Source of the DNA: Saccharomycopsis fibuligera x Saccharomycopsis cf. fibuligera
Taxonomy: Eukaryota; Ascomycota; Saccharomycetes; Ascoideales; Saccharomycopsidaceae
Direction of reading: 5' to 3'
Length of the DNA stretch: 64,000 nucleotides
Assembly: GCA_001936135.1 (NCBI GenBank)
Contig: CP012818.1
Coordinates: 1,550,001 to 1,614,000, forward strand
Shown here: positions 1 through 11,650 of the stretch, in pieces
Position numbering within the stretch: the stretch's first letter is position 1
How the letters are laid out: each line of letters opens with the position of its first letter
The notes under the pieces: generated by a model
The model's database searches: none
What the model saw: the letters and a program-made list of their open reading frames with translations, nothing else
Told to the model about the DNA's origin: nothing
Translations under genes and position numbers: made by a program

Positions 1-697
1 TAATTTTTCGAATCAAATAAGCGCTTGATGCGATTTTGGCTGGTTAGTAGTTAGCAAATCATATTGCAAATGGTTGCGATTATGCTCATTCAAAGGAAAA
101 CCTTTACAGTGGTATGAATCACTGATTTACGCTTTTGAAATAATTTGATAATGCTAGTGAGTATACAGCATGATATACTTTTAGATTCTAAGTTTTCAAT
201 AATCTAATTTCCCAGTAACTGTAGATAGTAATGCGCCAACATTACATAATTGTTTTGATTTAACAATGTCGATAAATCAACTTTAACCATATTTTTGTAG
301 CTATAACATTACTTATTTTGTTTCATAGCCATCTTACCGAGACGTCCTTTTAATCTATCAAATGATATTAATCGTTACAAGTTGGTATTTTCAGATAGCA
401 ATTTCTTCGAGCTGCAAACAACTAACAAAATAGTTAAAACTAATAGCTGCTCAAATATGGCCTGTTCGTGTGAAAGCAAGCACAGCAAAAGTAACTAATA
501 CTCTCTACAAGGGACCAGTCGCTTAAGTGAAAGATGAGTCTATTATCATCATATGAACACTACTTATAAATGGTGTTTACCATTACACCACCCTTACACC
601 ACCCTTACCATTAACTATACTACAACTTATCTTTTAACTATTTACTATGATAATACAGGAGATCTAATTAATTTAATATACACTTTATAAACATCCC
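1..697. other. Intergenic, no gene seen
   Basis: No convincing reading frame is visible. It lies beyond the 3' end of MED9, so any gene it serves is probably outside the window to the left. The only distinctive element is a pair of tandem Rap1-like sites near 585-611, listed separately. Confidence 0.6.
583..611. promoter_or_regulatory. Tandem Rap1-like sites
   Basis: The 10-mer CACCCTTACA occurs at 589-598, and an 11-bp-offset partial copy (CACCCTTACC) follows. It matches the core of the classical Rap1 site (CACCCATACA) at 9 of 10 positions. The same 15-base string TACACCACCCTTACA recurs near 16864-16878. Both copies lie beyond the 3' end of a gene, not in an obvious promoter of a gene inside the window. 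The Rap1 assignment is inference from the consensus. Confidence 0.3.
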
Positions 698-1870
698 TTA
701 AAAATCTAAGTCAAATCCAAAATCATCAAAGTTGCCAAATTCATTACCGCTACCGCTACCCTGGCCATTGCCGCTTGGCAAATCGTTCAAGTTGAAATCG
801 TTCAAATCAATGGCGTTATTAGCAAAGAATTTCTCGTCATCATTTTGATCATCTTCGTTCTGTTGTTGCTGCTGTTCTTCTGCCACATTATGCCCAAGTA
901 AATCTATTCCAAGGCCATCCGCTGTAATCTCGTTGTTTTCGTTTGTCAGGATTTTGTCAGTAGCACTCTTATTTGCATTACTATCATTAGCAGTGCCACT
1001 GTTATTATTGCTATTGCTGCTAGAATCTTCTGTAGCTGCAATCTCGGCATTGTTTGCCACTGCTACCTTGCCCAAATTAGTCTCTGCACCATCAAGATTA
1101 AGGTTATCATTCATGAACATGTAGTCATTACCCAAATTGCTTCCTAATTGACCATCAATATCCATTAAGCTGTCATTTGCATTGTCTATGTTATTATTGT
1201 TACTGTCATTATTATTGCTGTTATTATTATTTTCAAAATCAGTATTCTTGTCTTCGTGAACTGCCTGCTCTTCTTTAATATTGTTGGCCTCTTCTATTGC
1301 TTTCTGTTCGTTAAGTGCTATACTATTATTTTCCTCAATGATGGTCTTGAGTTCATCTTGTCTCACTTCAATGGAACTGCTGAGATAGTCAGCGATATTC
1401 ACAATTGCGCTCTGTCGCGTCTTTATAAAATCTTGTTTCAATTCCTTGGAAGCGATTTCAATATCAGCAGCTTTACTGTAAGTTGATTGTGCTATATTGT
1501 TGTCCTGATCCTGCTGTTGATCCTGCTGCAGTGGCTCAACATCCATGCTCTGATCCAATTCCCCAAACTTCTCAACAATTAACTGAGTAAAGTTCAGCAA
1601 AATATCTTTTTTCTTGTCTATCTGATAATTCAACGAATCAATAAGCAATTTTCGCTGTGTAGGTGTCTGATTGAGCCCTTCTGTTTTCACTAGGATTTCT
1701 TTGAATTTGGCAAGCCTCACTCTGATCCGTCCTGCTGCATTGTTTAAGTCCTTGACGCTCAATTGCGAGCGGTTTGTCTGCTGAAGAATGTCTACGAGAA
1801 GCGGCAAGAGCTCAAGATGCTTGATCTCATTAATAAGCAGAAGTTGATCATGTCTATTATCAACTGACAT
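698..1870 (-). CDS. MED9: Mediator subunit Med9 (Cse2-like) with long acidic tail
   Basis: Probable Mediator middle-module subunit Med9, 390 aa, ATG at 1870. Residues about 15-105 resemble the yeast Cse2/Med9 domain: an N-terminal helix, then a pattern of hydrophobic heptads around IRVRLAKFKEIL and a KKKDILLNF stretch. Yeast Cse2 is only about 150 aa. Here the fold is followed by about 280 residues that are Asn/Gln/Asp-rich, including a run of mixed Asn and Ser at 215-235 and Gln runs. The protein ends in a repeated Asp-Phe pattern (DDFGFDLDF), which looks like an acidic-aromatic activation segment. It is divergent with the lipase gene at 2276. The family call rests on pattern recognition; Med2 is the main alternative. 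Confidence 0.62.
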   Translation of the reverse strand: MSVDNRHDQLLLINEIKHLELLPLLVDILQQTNRSQLSVKDLNNAAGRIRVRLAKFKEILVKTEGLNQTPTQRKLLIDSLNYQIDKKKDILLNFTQLIVEKFGELDQSMDVEPLQQDQQQDQDNNIAQSTYSKAADIEIASKELKQDFIKTRQSAIVNIADYLSSSIEVRQDELKTIIEENNSIALNEQKAIEEANNIKEEQAVHEDKNTDFENNNNSNNNDSNNNNIDNANDSLMDIDGQLGSNLGNDYMFMNDNLNLDGAETNLGKVAVANNAEIAATEDSSSNSNNNSGTANDSNANKSATDKILTNENNEITADGLGIDLLGHNVAEEQQQQQNEDDQNDDEKFFANNAIDLNDFNLNDLPSGNGQGSGSGNEFGNFDDFGFDLDF

Positions 1871-2275
1871 TTCTGTGTGTTTATTGCGTTATAGACGTTC
1901 CTCCAATGTCACTAACTATACTTCGTCTTTATTTCGATTTCTTTATCTTCTTTACTTCACTTGTTTGGTGTCTGGTTTATTTGTGCTAAATGATATATTC
2001 ACATGATGAGCACCACCAAAATACTAAGAGCACCACCAAAATACTAAGAGCACCACCACTAAAAGTGCCAACAGGACGGGCCAAAATGATTTTCGAGAAA
2101 CAAATTCTCGATTGTTGGGGAAACCTCGATCAACAAACACACTAAAAACTCTAATTATTGTTTTTCTATATTTCTTGTTCACTTCAGTTCTTAACTGAGA
2201 AGAATACATTCAAACACCAATACCTATCCACATAAACCTGAAATACCCACCCATTCCATAAGCTTAAGGTAGCTC
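1871..2275. promoter_or_regulatory. Divergent MED9/lipase intergenic region
   Basis: This 405 bp region must hold both promoters. It contains a 20-bp direct repeat at 2011-2050 (listed separately). No TATA box was assigned. Confidence 0.5.
2011..2058. repeat. 20-bp tandem repeat, 2.4 copies
   Basis: The unit CACCACCAAAATACTAAGAG occurs exactly twice (2011-2030, 2031-2050), followed by CACCACCA. It sits in the MED9/lipase divergent promoter. Confidence 0.9.
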
Positions 2276-3913
2276 ATGTTGGTAGTCCAGTGCCCTTCTC
2301 CATCTTCTTTTGCCAACTCTCTTCGTCCCCCACTTCACTCTTTTCTTTGCCAGACAGCTGCCTCACTGCGATCTAAAGATCCAAGGTCTCATATTAAAAA
2401 CAGCAAAAACCACAACAACGCTAGCTGGCATGGCCGCCGCTATTTGAACTCTTCTTGCGCTGTCAAATCTGGTGCTACTACTACCAGTAACAATAACCAC
2501 CATCACCAGCATCAGCGACAACTCAATACAAAACATTCCTCTTCTGCTGAATCTAAACTATGGTCAGCGCTAAGCTTATTGGCTAATATTATTGGCTCCA
2601 AATCCAAATCTTTGGTAAACACTACTACGAATGTCACTGCTACTGCAGATGCTACCGCCGCTACAGCTGATCAAATCAAAGACGAACAAGTCAAACATGT
2701 TTACAGTGCATCAACTTCTCCATCAGGCTTACCCTTGTCTAAAATGTTTAGCGTCAAATTCCCGCTTAGCATTAAACAATCTTTTGCAGACTATAAGCGT
2801 CGAAACCAATTACTCGAAATTCAGAATGATTTGCTTTCATTGCTCAAGATGGAAAACTTGACAAATTTGCAAATGGAAGTGAAAAAAGTGCCAATCTACC
2901 TCGATAGCGCCGGTAGAGTGATTAAACACAACGACTTGCTTGACCCAGCTAACAAACCTCCAGGAAACTTGGAATTCAACTACATTAACGAAGTTTGCAT
3001 TTCCTCGAAAAAAACTTCGGTTGCAGACACTTCTAACGTTAAACATTTTATTTTACTTCATGGCTATGGTGCTGGGCTTGGTTTTTTCATCAAAAACATT
3101 GAACAACTAGCTCAATATCTTAACCTGAATCCTGATCAAAAATGGTGTATCCATGCTGTGGACCTACTTGGTTGCGGTACCTCATCTCGTCCTAAAATTA
3201 ATTACAAAACCAACAATTCCCTCGAGGCTTTTGAAACTTGGTTCGCGGACTCGTTGGAAAATTGGCGCATTCAAAGAAATTTGAGCATTCCAGAAAACAA
3301 TTTGGTAGTGGCTCATTCTTTAGGAGCTTATCTTTCCGTCTGCTATAATATCAAATATCCGAAAACTTTCAAAAAATTGGTGCTAGTAAGTCCTGCAGGT
3401 ATGATCAAACCTATGGCTTCAAAACTTCGCAAAGTTCCTAAATGGTTCGAATATCTTTGGAATAAGAATGTTTCACCATTTGCTCTTGTGCGATACACCG
3501 GCCCATTAGGCTCACTTTTTGTTTCTGGCTGGACTTCTCGTCGTTTTGCTAGACTTACTAAGCAAGAACACGATTTGCTTCATAAATACGCATATGGTAT
3601 CTTCAACGCCCGTGGATCAGGAGAATATTTTTTGAATTATGTGTTAAGTGCAGGTGGAGTGCCTCGATTTCCATTAGCTAAGAATAAGGAAAGGTTGAGT
3701 CAAATCACCTGTGATACCGAATGGTTGTATGGTGGGAATGATTGGATGGATCAACGTGGTGGGCAAATTGCTTGTAAGTATTTGTCTGAGAATAATGGGT
3801 TGAAGGCAAATTTGAAAATTTTTGAAGGATGCGGACATCATATTTATCTTGATGATATCAAAGGATTCAATAATTATTTGATTGAAAGGATGGAGATGTT
3901 CGCTTCTGAATGA
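2276..3913 (+). CDS. CLD1: Alpha/beta hydrolase of the Cld1/Ict1 (ABHD4/5) family
   Basis: Predicted mitochondrial phospholipase or acyltransferase-type hydrolase, 545 aa, ATG at 2276. The first 60 residues are rich in Ser, Arg and Lys with few acids, as expected for a mitochondrial presequence; residues 60-150 are low complexity (His, Asn, Thr). The hydrolase core runs from about 255 to 540. It has the oxyanion HGYGAG at 262-267, the nucleophile elbow AHSLGA (Ser348; Ala replaces the first Gly of GxSxG) and the HX4D motif in GHHIYLDD (His521/His522, Asp526/Asp527). That motif is typical of CGI-58, Ict1 and Cld1. In yeast Cld1 deacylates cardiolipin; Ict1 and Ecm18 are paralogues, so the symbol is the best guess among three. 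A 36-T run follows the stop codon. Confidence 0.7.
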   Translation: MLVVQCPSPSSFANSLRPPLHSFLCQTAASLRSKDPRSHIKNSKNHNNASWHGRRYLNSSCAVKSGATTTSNNNHHHQHQRQLNTKHSSSAESKLWSALSLLANIIGSKSKSLVNTTTNVTATADATAATADQIKDEQVKHVYSASTSPSGLPLSKMFSVKFPLSIKQSFADYKRRNQLLEIQNDLLSLLKMENLTNLQMEVKKVPIYLDSAGRVIKHNDLLDPANKPPGNLEFNYINEVCISSKKTSVADTSNVKHFILLHGYGAGLGFFIKNIEQLAQYLNLNPDQKWCIHAVDLLGCGTSSRPKINYKTNNSLEAFETWFADSLENWRIQRNLSIPENNLVVAHSLGAYLSVCYNIKYPKTFKKLVLVSPAGMIKPMASKLRKVPKWFEYLWNKNVSPFALVRYTGPLGSLFVSGWTSRRFARLTKQEHDLLHKYAYGIFNARGSGEYFLNYVLSAGGVPRFPLAKNKERLSQITCDTEWLYGGNDWMDQRGGQIACKYLSENNGLKANLKIFEGCGHHIYLDDIKGFNNYLIERMEMFASE

Positions 3914-3935
3914 GGGAAGAGGATAATTTTAATTT

Positions 3936-3975
<40 letters not shown>

Positions 3976-4039
3976 TTTTTTAATCAATAATACCTTCTGT
4001 TTTGTTATTGACAATGATTTCCATTTTTGTTATTGACAA

Positions 4040-4075
<36 letters not shown>

Positions 4076-6177
4076 CATTTTGACTTCGAATGATAAATGA
4101 GGAAAGCGATCAGGTTTTTATAAAGCTTTTTATAGACGTTTTTTATTTGATTTTTTATTTCGAATAAACTTTTATTTAACTCGTTATTTTGATTATTCAT
4201 GAACATGTTGATGGCGTAACGAAACGTCGTCGCGTTTACAAAACAAAACTGACAATTTGATGCGGTCCTTATTTGCGTATGTTGAACGCAACGCTGTAGT
4301 AAGCAGACCAAATTTGCATCTACGATACACAGCACCAGTTATTATGCGCAGTGCCCACAAATTAAGATGTGCATTTCACAGGTACTCAAATTGTAAATTT
4401 TGTTAAAAACGGTCTTGAAAATTAATATACATTGAAGGGCAAGCGGCACGACATTTTGTAAAGGTGACACCGTAATTAAATAACCATTGCTACGCAATAT
4501 TATGAAAATTGTGTTACAGTCTCTTCAAATGCTAGTATTCCTTGGTCTTATTTATCTTAAAGTATTTTCCAAATTACATTCTGTAAAGCAAACTAGTTAC
4601 GAAGAAAGATTGAAAATAAAAAGCTACTATGATCCTTTTGATCTCGCGATTTTTTTCAAAAAAATAACTATTTTTAGCTTCATCTGCTTTACCGGTAAAG
4701 AGCTCCCCAGGAGCTCCATCGCTTGCGAACACCAAGAACAATAATTTTAGTGATGATCTTTCGCTTTCAAGAATAAATGCACATATATGAGCAGAGTGAC
4801 AAAGTGACAAATTGTATAAATAGTAATCGATATATTTATAGCCATCAACGTACCAAATATAGGTTCTGGTTAAACAGTAATAAAAATAGGAATTACGTAG
4901 TGCGTGCAGAAAATTTTTAAAAAAAATAAAAATAAAATCGGTGATCTTTCGCAACAATAACGTCTTTTGTGGCTCCGGCATGTCGGTCGTCTATTTTAAA
5001 ACACGCAGGTGCCGACATGCATATGCAAGATATATTTGACGAGGGCAGATTTTTGAAATGAAGGTGGACTTGGCCTGAAGCAAAGGGCGACTGGGCCTCG
5101 TTATAATTGAAGTTAGTTACGGTCCGATTTTGATCTTTGGAAAATATTTCGTTGCGAACTTTTAATTTATAAGTAACTCTGTTGACAAAGTGTTTTATGT
5201 TCTATTTATGAAACAAAGTTGTATTCGTCAATGTATAATATGATCAGTAACATCTATACTTTGGAGGCCGGCAGCCCGAGCAGCAAAGTAGCAACGCTAC
5301 TGTACAATATGAATATTGAATAGAATTTACTGTGCTATGCGAGAGCATACCAATAAGCCCTAAAAATACTTTTTTTCTCTTTTTGGTTATACTTCCATGT
5401 CGTCTATTGTGAGACCTGCACAAAACAGAGTTTTCCAAATTTTTTAGATGTACGCCAAACTAATGTTATAACTATGGTATGCGGCTGAGGGGTATACATT
5501 GGCAAACCTGAACCGTCAAAAGTTTTCAGATATTTGCTGGCTTTCACAGGTTCAAAATAATGGAACAGATAACCTATTGTCACAACACAATCAAGTAGAA
5601 AAGACTTGGGCAGTAACAATCGATGGGTCGCTTAGCCGGATTCATATTGTGCATTTGTTAATGTTAGTTTTGTCTGCATCATGATCAATATTCTGAATTT
5701 AGACTTCTAAATTTGATCAAGGCCACCTGTAAAGTGAGAGTTATTTTTAAATACCGTAATGCATCTTTATTTCCCCCACCCCTTTCCACTCACCATGTGG
5801 GCAGCATACTCCCTTGAAAACTTTGTTCTTTCGGCAGAATTTGATTGGCAACTAAGAAGTTCAAGCAGTAAGGTAAATGTTATGTGCTAAATATATCATC
5901 ATATAAACTTGTCTTACTTTTAGACGATCTATTATACTACACGTTGCACTCATGTCTCAGAATACTGTCAGGAGCATATATCTGATGTCTAGTCCAAATG
6001 GCTAGTATAAGTACAAACGGTTTCCCCACTCTATACTTTCTCGTTTAATATGAGCCACAAGCAGTTCTTAACTTCAAGAAGTTTTTTTTATATAGTTTAT
6101 TAAACTACTTTGTTGAGATTTTCCGTTAGCATCACTTTCAGCCTTCATCTGTGAAATCCATTATAACGTCACGGACA
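3914..6177. other. Long intergenic region before the cell-wall gene
   Basis: No gene was recognised in 2.26 kb. It contains two long poly-T runs (3938-3973 and 4043-4075) separated by a repeated TTTTGTTATTGACAAT string. It also has C-rich stress-element-like sequence near 5773-5784 and a TATATA-type element at about 6088-6095, roughly 85 bp upstream of the next ATG. Short open frames here show no protein-like character. Confidence 0.55.
3938..4075. repeat. Two poly(T) runs with short direct repeat between
   Basis: Runs of 36 T (3938-3973) and 33 T (4043-4075) follow the lipase stop codon. Between them TTTTGTTATTGACAAT occurs twice. Such tracts exclude nucleosomes and often lie at yeast gene ends. 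Confidence 0.9.
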
Positions 6178-7338
6178 ATGTTATTGAAAAACTTACTTCC
6201 AGCAAGTGCACTACTCAGTCTTGCCTCAATAATCCAACCAGTTGCTTCTGCATCTAGCCCAGACTCCAAAGAATTCTACTTATTCTCTATTTCTGGGACT
6301 CAGAACAGTGATGTACAATATGTACAAGTTCAGGTCAGATCTAACCAATTAATAATTCCTACTGGTGCTAATGCTATATCGGCCAACAACAACAGCGATA
6401 GCAACAGCGATAAAAGTAACTTCATTGGCAAGATATGGAAAAATGGATACTTGCATCAAGAAAGTAGCAGCGACAGCAACAATGATGACAGTTACGTGGT
6501 GGTGGTTGATAAAAATTCAAAGCAATTGACTTTGAAAAACAGTGCTAAACAGCCAGGAGCGGGCCCTTTTAGTATTTCCAGTAATGCTTTGAAGTTGGAG
6601 AAATCGCAGAGTTTTGTTGCATGCAAAGAGAAAAATGATGACTATTTTGGTATCTACACAAATGGCTACAGTTGTACTGATGGTAAGAAATATAGTATCA
6701 ATTTGAGAACCAATTTGGTGGGAAGTATTGACACTTTGGAGAGCTTTGAGCCAAGTGAAACAAAGAGCTCGCAATTCAACGCTGCTAGTTATACCACTAG
6801 TAGTAGCAGTACTGCCCATTCGTCTACTCATTCGTCTAGTTCATCTCCGTCTTCAAGTTCCTCTTTGGCATCATCTTCATCTTCATCTTCATCTTCCACA
6901 ATTTCTAAGAGTTCAAGCTCGTCTAGTTCTAGCTCCAAGAAAACTATTTCGAGTTCATCCAACTCATCTGAAGAACCTTCTTCATTTTCCAGCACTCATA
7001 CCCAAAGCAGTACTGCCTCTAGCGCTTCTGAAAATACCGCCGCTGAAAACACTTCAACCTTAACATTGAGCCCAACTTCAACTTCGGTAGCCACTTCAGC
7101 CTCTTCTTCGGGCAAGGAAGCTGCCTCATCAATTTACCAGTCCACCTTATTTTCCATATCGGTGGATAGTTCCGACCACGAAACTTCCAGCGTTGCTGTT
7201 GCCACTACTTTCTTTGCTGGTGCTTCTGCCCCAAGAGTACCGATGATCGCAGTTGCTCAACATGGCAGTGGTTTGGGATTGTTGAGCTCTGTTTGTGTTG
7301 GTATCTTTGGCAGCTTGTTGGTGTTGTTGCTTGCTTGA
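6178..7338 (+). CDS. GPI-type cell-wall mannoprotein, Cwp1-like domain
   Basis: Predicted secreted cell-wall protein of 386 aa. The start is the ATG at 6178, because the frame upstream reaches only a GTG. Residues 1-24 form a clear signal peptide ending in VASA. Residues about 30-180 resemble yeast Cwp1: an EFYLFSI-type beginning, QYVQV, a PFSIS segment and a FVACKEK/FGIYT segment with two Cys. After that comes about 150 residues of Ser/Thr, a stalk expected to be heavily O-mannosylated. The last 20 residues are hydrophobic (GIFGSLLVLLLA), as in a GPI-attachment signal. It is the first of three cell-wall genes in 10 kb. Being a cell-wall protein is well supported; the Cwp1 kinship is moderate. 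Confidence 0.72.
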   Translation: MLLKNLLPASALLSLASIIQPVASASSPDSKEFYLFSISGTQNSDVQYVQVQVRSNQLIIPTGANAISANNNSDSNSDKSNFIGKIWKNGYLHQESSSDSNNDDSYVVVVDKNSKQLTLKNSAKQPGAGPFSISSNALKLEKSQSFVACKEKNDDYFGIYTNGYSCTDGKKYSINLRTNLVGSIDTLESFEPSETKSSQFNAASYTTSSSSTAHSSTHSSSSSPSSSSSLASSSSSSSSSTISKSSSSSSSSSKKTISSSSNSSEEPSSFSSTHTQSSTASSASENTAAENTSTLTLSPTSTSVATSASSSGKEAASSIYQSTLFSISVDSSDHETSSVAVATTFFAGASAPRVPMIAVAQHGSGLGLLSSVCVGIFGSLLVLLLA

Positions 7339-7554
7339 GAAAACAGCACTTGTTAACCGTGATACCTTTTTTTTACCATCTCATAGAGGAAGCATGCTCA
7401 AAGAAGCATTCTCTTTTATTTTGCATACATCCTTTACAGACACTTTGTCAGCATTATTTAAGCATTATAACGTAATTATTTATTTTTCCTTACCTCATTT
7501 GGGTTTCCATAGCATCATTTCTATTTCTGTGTGAAGGACAGATCTTATTTTCAT

Positions 7555-7556
<2 letters not shown>

Positions 7557-7591
<35 letters not shown>
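7557..7591. repeat. Poly(T), 35 nt
   Basis: Uninterrupted T run about 220 bp beyond the stop codon of the CWP1-like gene. Confidence 0.95.
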
Positions 7592-9166
7592 CATTTTCCT
7601 GTCTTTATCCGGCTACTTTTCCCCGCTTTATCTATTTCGTCTTTGAAAGCTTTATGACTTTTCTTAATATTTAAATTATTTCTGCTTATTGTTTACACTA
7701 TTTGTACGCATTGACAAACTGAAAATTAATAAAATATACTTTGTGTTATTGAAACCCAAAAGCAGCTGACTTTGAATTAACCAGCTGACAGGTAGAACCC
7801 TGAGCAAGCTAACAAAAAAAAACCCAATCTTACTACAATCGCAGTACGGTCTAAAACAACAAAAAGAAAGAATGCATACCTTTTTTGCTTTTTTGGACAC
7901 AGAAAACCGCTAAACATACCGCAAGGAGTAATCGCAATTAACCGTCTCAGGAAGTTACTTTCATGGTAGAAATAGAGAAAGCCAGCACTGTTAAAAGTTT
8001 GCAGAAACCGCCAATCTACGGTTCATTCTATCTATGGATAAATGCCTAAAGTTGGTGCAGTCACCTAAACTACAGCTACTGCTACAGCTACAGCTACTAC
8101 TGCTGGTTTATATAAAAAAATGCTGGCAATAAATTGAAAAATATCCACAAAACCGACACATGCCGTATGGATAACCTGCAATAATTACTGATAAAATGTA
8201 ACTTTCTTGCCATTTAAGTTTTGGTTTCTTTTATGACTGCAAGTTCTCGAAAATGCTGTGATACCGTAATTCTAAAAATAGTTTTAAAAATAGACCGACA
8301 GCGGCATATACACACGAAACCTTAAATAATTAAGGTACCATAAGACAGGAATTCTTTTAAATTATCACGGCAAGGTATGGGGGCGAAGAACTACTCACTC
8401 AACGATAAATTAACTGATGACTGGCGTTGACAGTTAAGGCACCACCATATTTTCAGGGACTGAATGCATACATTAATCAGCTATCTGTTTTGTTTCAATC
8501 ACATTCCAATATCAATTAAGACAATCTATAGTACAATGATATCTCACCACACACTGAAATATATGTTGTCTGAAAGATTTCAGACAAGTGACGTTTCCGT
8601 ATCCTTGTTGACAGCGGCAATTTGCTCCTGGAAATGATCCCAGGAGTGTGTGAACAAGAATACCCCAGCAATTCAAACAAGTCAGTTTTCACTGTAAGGA
8701 TATCGAAATAGTATTCGATATTTGTGAATAAAACGCTTTTAAAACGCAAACCACAATCAAAAATAAGGGTATTTACACATATTGAAGTAAAAACGCTGGT
8801 TTTCATATATGCTATAGCACAATCCCAATCTTAGAGAATTAATTCACTCATACCCAGACAAGCTGTTTGTCTAGCATTAATAAGCATACATTGTTTGAAG
8901 TGTTGATGTTGATGCTGCTGTTGTTTTACAACGTTGCGCTTGTTTTGCAATTACCCACTACAGACAAAATTAAGGCTCTCTTTGGGGAATGCATGAACAA
9001 AACGTTTCTTTTTCTTTCTTTTAATGGAAAGGAATCTTGAAAAATTCAGTTTTCCCGACCCGAAAAATATGATTTTCCCCGAGCTGCAGTTCGAGTCAAG
9101 ACTAAGATCGGGGCGTCCCACGCGAAAAGTGTAGAATAAAGGATACTGGGAGCTTTATCTGCAGCT

Positions 9167-9214
9167 CCCGCAATCTTGTATTCCCGCAATCTTGTATTCC
9201 CGCAATCTTGTGTT
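9167..9214. repeat. 16-bp minisatellite, 3 copies
   Basis: The unit CCCGCAATCTTGTATT starts at 9167, 9183 and 9199; the third copy has one substitution (TGTGTT). It lies in gene-free DNA. Confidence 0.9.
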
Positions 9215-11110
9215 CCACTTAAAACCATTAGTGTGTCTCCTGTTCCGCCACTGTCCTGCCACTAAAGCTGGCACCAAAAACATTATCGCAGATGTTGATG
9301 TTGATGTTGAGTGGGCCTAGCCACGGGCAGATATCTTTGCCAGCCGGCAAAACAGCCAGCCAGCAAAACAGCCAGCCAGGACACAGAGGTCTGTAGAGAT
9401 TCAGCAAAAAAGTTCTTTGAGTATTCAAGTACCTATGTTGGAAATGCTCTGTAGGGATATACTCGCTGCTAGAAGCCAAAGTGCAAGGTCGCTATTGCTT
9501 ATCAGTAAACTGGCAGATTTCAATGGCCAGACGAATGTCCTTCTCGGGCCTATTATTTTGTTATTGTTGCGCTACAATGTTAGCTGAGGTTTCTCGTATT
9601 CTCTGAAAAGGCAGCCGCAAATTTGTTTCCTCATGCTCATTACAATATTGTGCCGCTTATGTTTTGTGATAATAGAAGGAATTTCTGTTGGGATGTTTGT
9701 TGATGCCCCCAGTTTGATAACATGCGCCTAACGTTTGGCAATGTGGAATTTCAAAGAATAGCAATTCGCAAGGTTATAATGGGCATGATTGTTAAGAAAA
9801 TGCAACAGTTTTTTTGTTCCCGAAATAAGAAATTCTTTTCCATAATAGGCATCAAGGCGCATCGGGTAAAGTACATCTTTATATACAAAAGCTGGACAAT
9901 CGGACAGCAACTAATAAAATTAGTGTGAGCAAAATGGCCATTTACATTTATTTGGACCAAGTACGTGAAACGTTGTGCGCTATTATAGGAAAACAATACC
10001 CCGTGAGCGGGACACACATTGTTGTGAAACAATCCAGTGGTCTGCGAGCTGTGTTTGTAAAACGAGGGTTAAAATGGGGTTGGTGCAATTTTGCACTGCA
10101 ATTTTGTTTACATACTTTTGTTTACATTTTTTGTTTTGTTGTTTGTGGATTTCCTATTTAGCGTAATTAAAAACATTAGGCTGCGAGCTAAATCTCAAGA
10201 ACCATGGTGATATTTCAACATGTTGCCCGCTGACAATGGTAAATGAAACAGCAACAGCAACCAATTGCAGCGAAAAAGATGCCCTGACCCGCTATGCCAT
10301 CTATTCATAATACAAAAAGTAATCAAGTGATGTTGATATCTTTGCAGTGATAACAAAAGCGGGCTAGATCTACGCCGCCAAACGCTAAGATTCCTGAAAG
10401 CTGGCTTAGAAGCACAGATACGCAGACTGATGTGCGGTTTAGAGTGGCTAATGCGTAGCAGCTAACTTGCCAACGTCCCGACGCCTTGCAAGCTGCCTCC
10501 AAGCATTTCCGCCAGAACCAAGCTTTTTGAAGTGAAGAATTTTTCCCAAGTGGCGGAGCTATGCGTTAGAGAGGAACAAACTTCAGATTCATCAGTATTC
10601 GCGTAACCAATTTTACCTAAGAAAGGCCAAATAAAAAAAGCAAAAAAAAGCAAAAAAAAATTAAACAAAACTTACGGAACATCAGGTTATGAATAACTGT
10701 ATCAAAATAAAGGCGTTATATTACTCTACCTAGGAACTAAGCACACTTCCCCACCGAGAGACAAACTCTTGACTGCAGCAAGATATATGCGAGATCTAAA
10801 TGGTGAAACAGACAAAGCAGCTGTAGATAAGATCTAATATAACCATCGCGGAACACGAATAAGGTAGTAGGTATTTCAAAACGAAAAAAAAAATTAACTA
10901 AGCGAAGCGAAAGAACAATGAAAAACAGAAGACAAAACAGTCACCGCGATCTATATTGTTTTAATTATTTAGAACGGGTAGAGCATTTTGCCCTTGGCTG
11001 GCACTTTGATCCCCGATGAGGAGAAAAAGGAAACCAACTAACGAATATCAAAAAAACATATCAGTTATTAAGAGAAGAAACACAAGAGAATAGCATTTAG
11101 TGAATCAAAC

Positions 11111-11458
11111 TTATAACAAGAAGACACCAGCGACACCAGCAAGAGCGGCACCAGCAGCAGCCAACTTGTTAGCACCACCAGTAGAGACGGATGGGGTAGT
11201 ACCGTTTGGAGCAGAAGAGGTGGTGTTGGCAGTTTGAGAAGCGGTCAATGGGCAGTAGGTGGTGTACTCGGTGGTGACGGATTCAGAAGTGGCAGTGACA
11301 ACAGTGACACCGGTGGTGACTGGAACTTCAGTACATTTGTTTTCAGAACAAGAAGTAACAGTGACAACGGTGGTTTGGACGTCACCAACAGTGGTGGTGT
11401 TGTAAGAAGCAGCGGCAACAGCGGCCAAAGCGGAAGCGATGATGGTTTGAGCGAACAT
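11111..11458 (-). CDS. Ccw12-like GPI cell-wall protein, copy A
   Basis: Small structural cell-wall mannoprotein, 115 aa, ATG at 11458. A signal peptide (about 1-17, ending AAAS) is followed by the Ccw12-type core with TVTSC, an ENKCTE-like second Cys, [11 protein letters not shown] and two NxT/NTT glycosylation sites. The C-terminus is a small-residue GPI signal (KLAAAGAALAGVAGVFLL). Yeast Ccw12 has the same order and length (133 aa). Codon use is highly biased (GCT, ACC, TTG, CCA), which suggests strong expression. A TATAAATA lies at 11584-11591 on the minus strand, about 125 bp upstream. It is about 80% identical in its first half to the copy at 15610 and transcribed away from it. Confidence 0.85.
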   Translation of the reverse strand: MFAQTIIASALAAVAAASYNTTTVGDVQTTVVTVTSCSENKCTEVPVTTGVTVVTATSESVTTEYTTYCPLTASQTANTTSSAPNGTTPSVSTGGANKLAAAGAALAGVAGVFLL

Positions 11459-11650
11459 TTTAATAAGCGAGTGATGAGTTATTTAATAATAAAGCGAGTG
11501 AATAACAATTGATTGTTGATGTAGGAGAAGAAAGAAAAAAATACAAGACAGAACTGTGGTGAAAAAGCATGGACATTCGTAATTATTTATACAGAAAATC
11601 TTGAACATTTGGTCCTGACAAAAGCAGACTCGTCGCTTTCCCAAAGCAGT

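Larger units (their letters stand above)
7339..11110. other. Gene-free stretch, 3.8 kb
   Basis: It lies between the 3' end of the CWP1-like gene and the 3' end of the minus-strand CCW12-like gene, so it is not a promoter of either. It holds a 35-T run (7557-7591), a 16-bp repeat at 9167-9214 and a CAG-rich repeat near 9340-9380. Open frames are short and unlike proteins. I see no tRNA, LTR or transposon in it. Confidence 0.5.

Noticed and set aside
7339-11110. Possible centromere in the 3.8-kb gene-free stretch
   Set aside because: No inverted repeat, distinct AT core or conserved element found; absence of genes alone is not enough.
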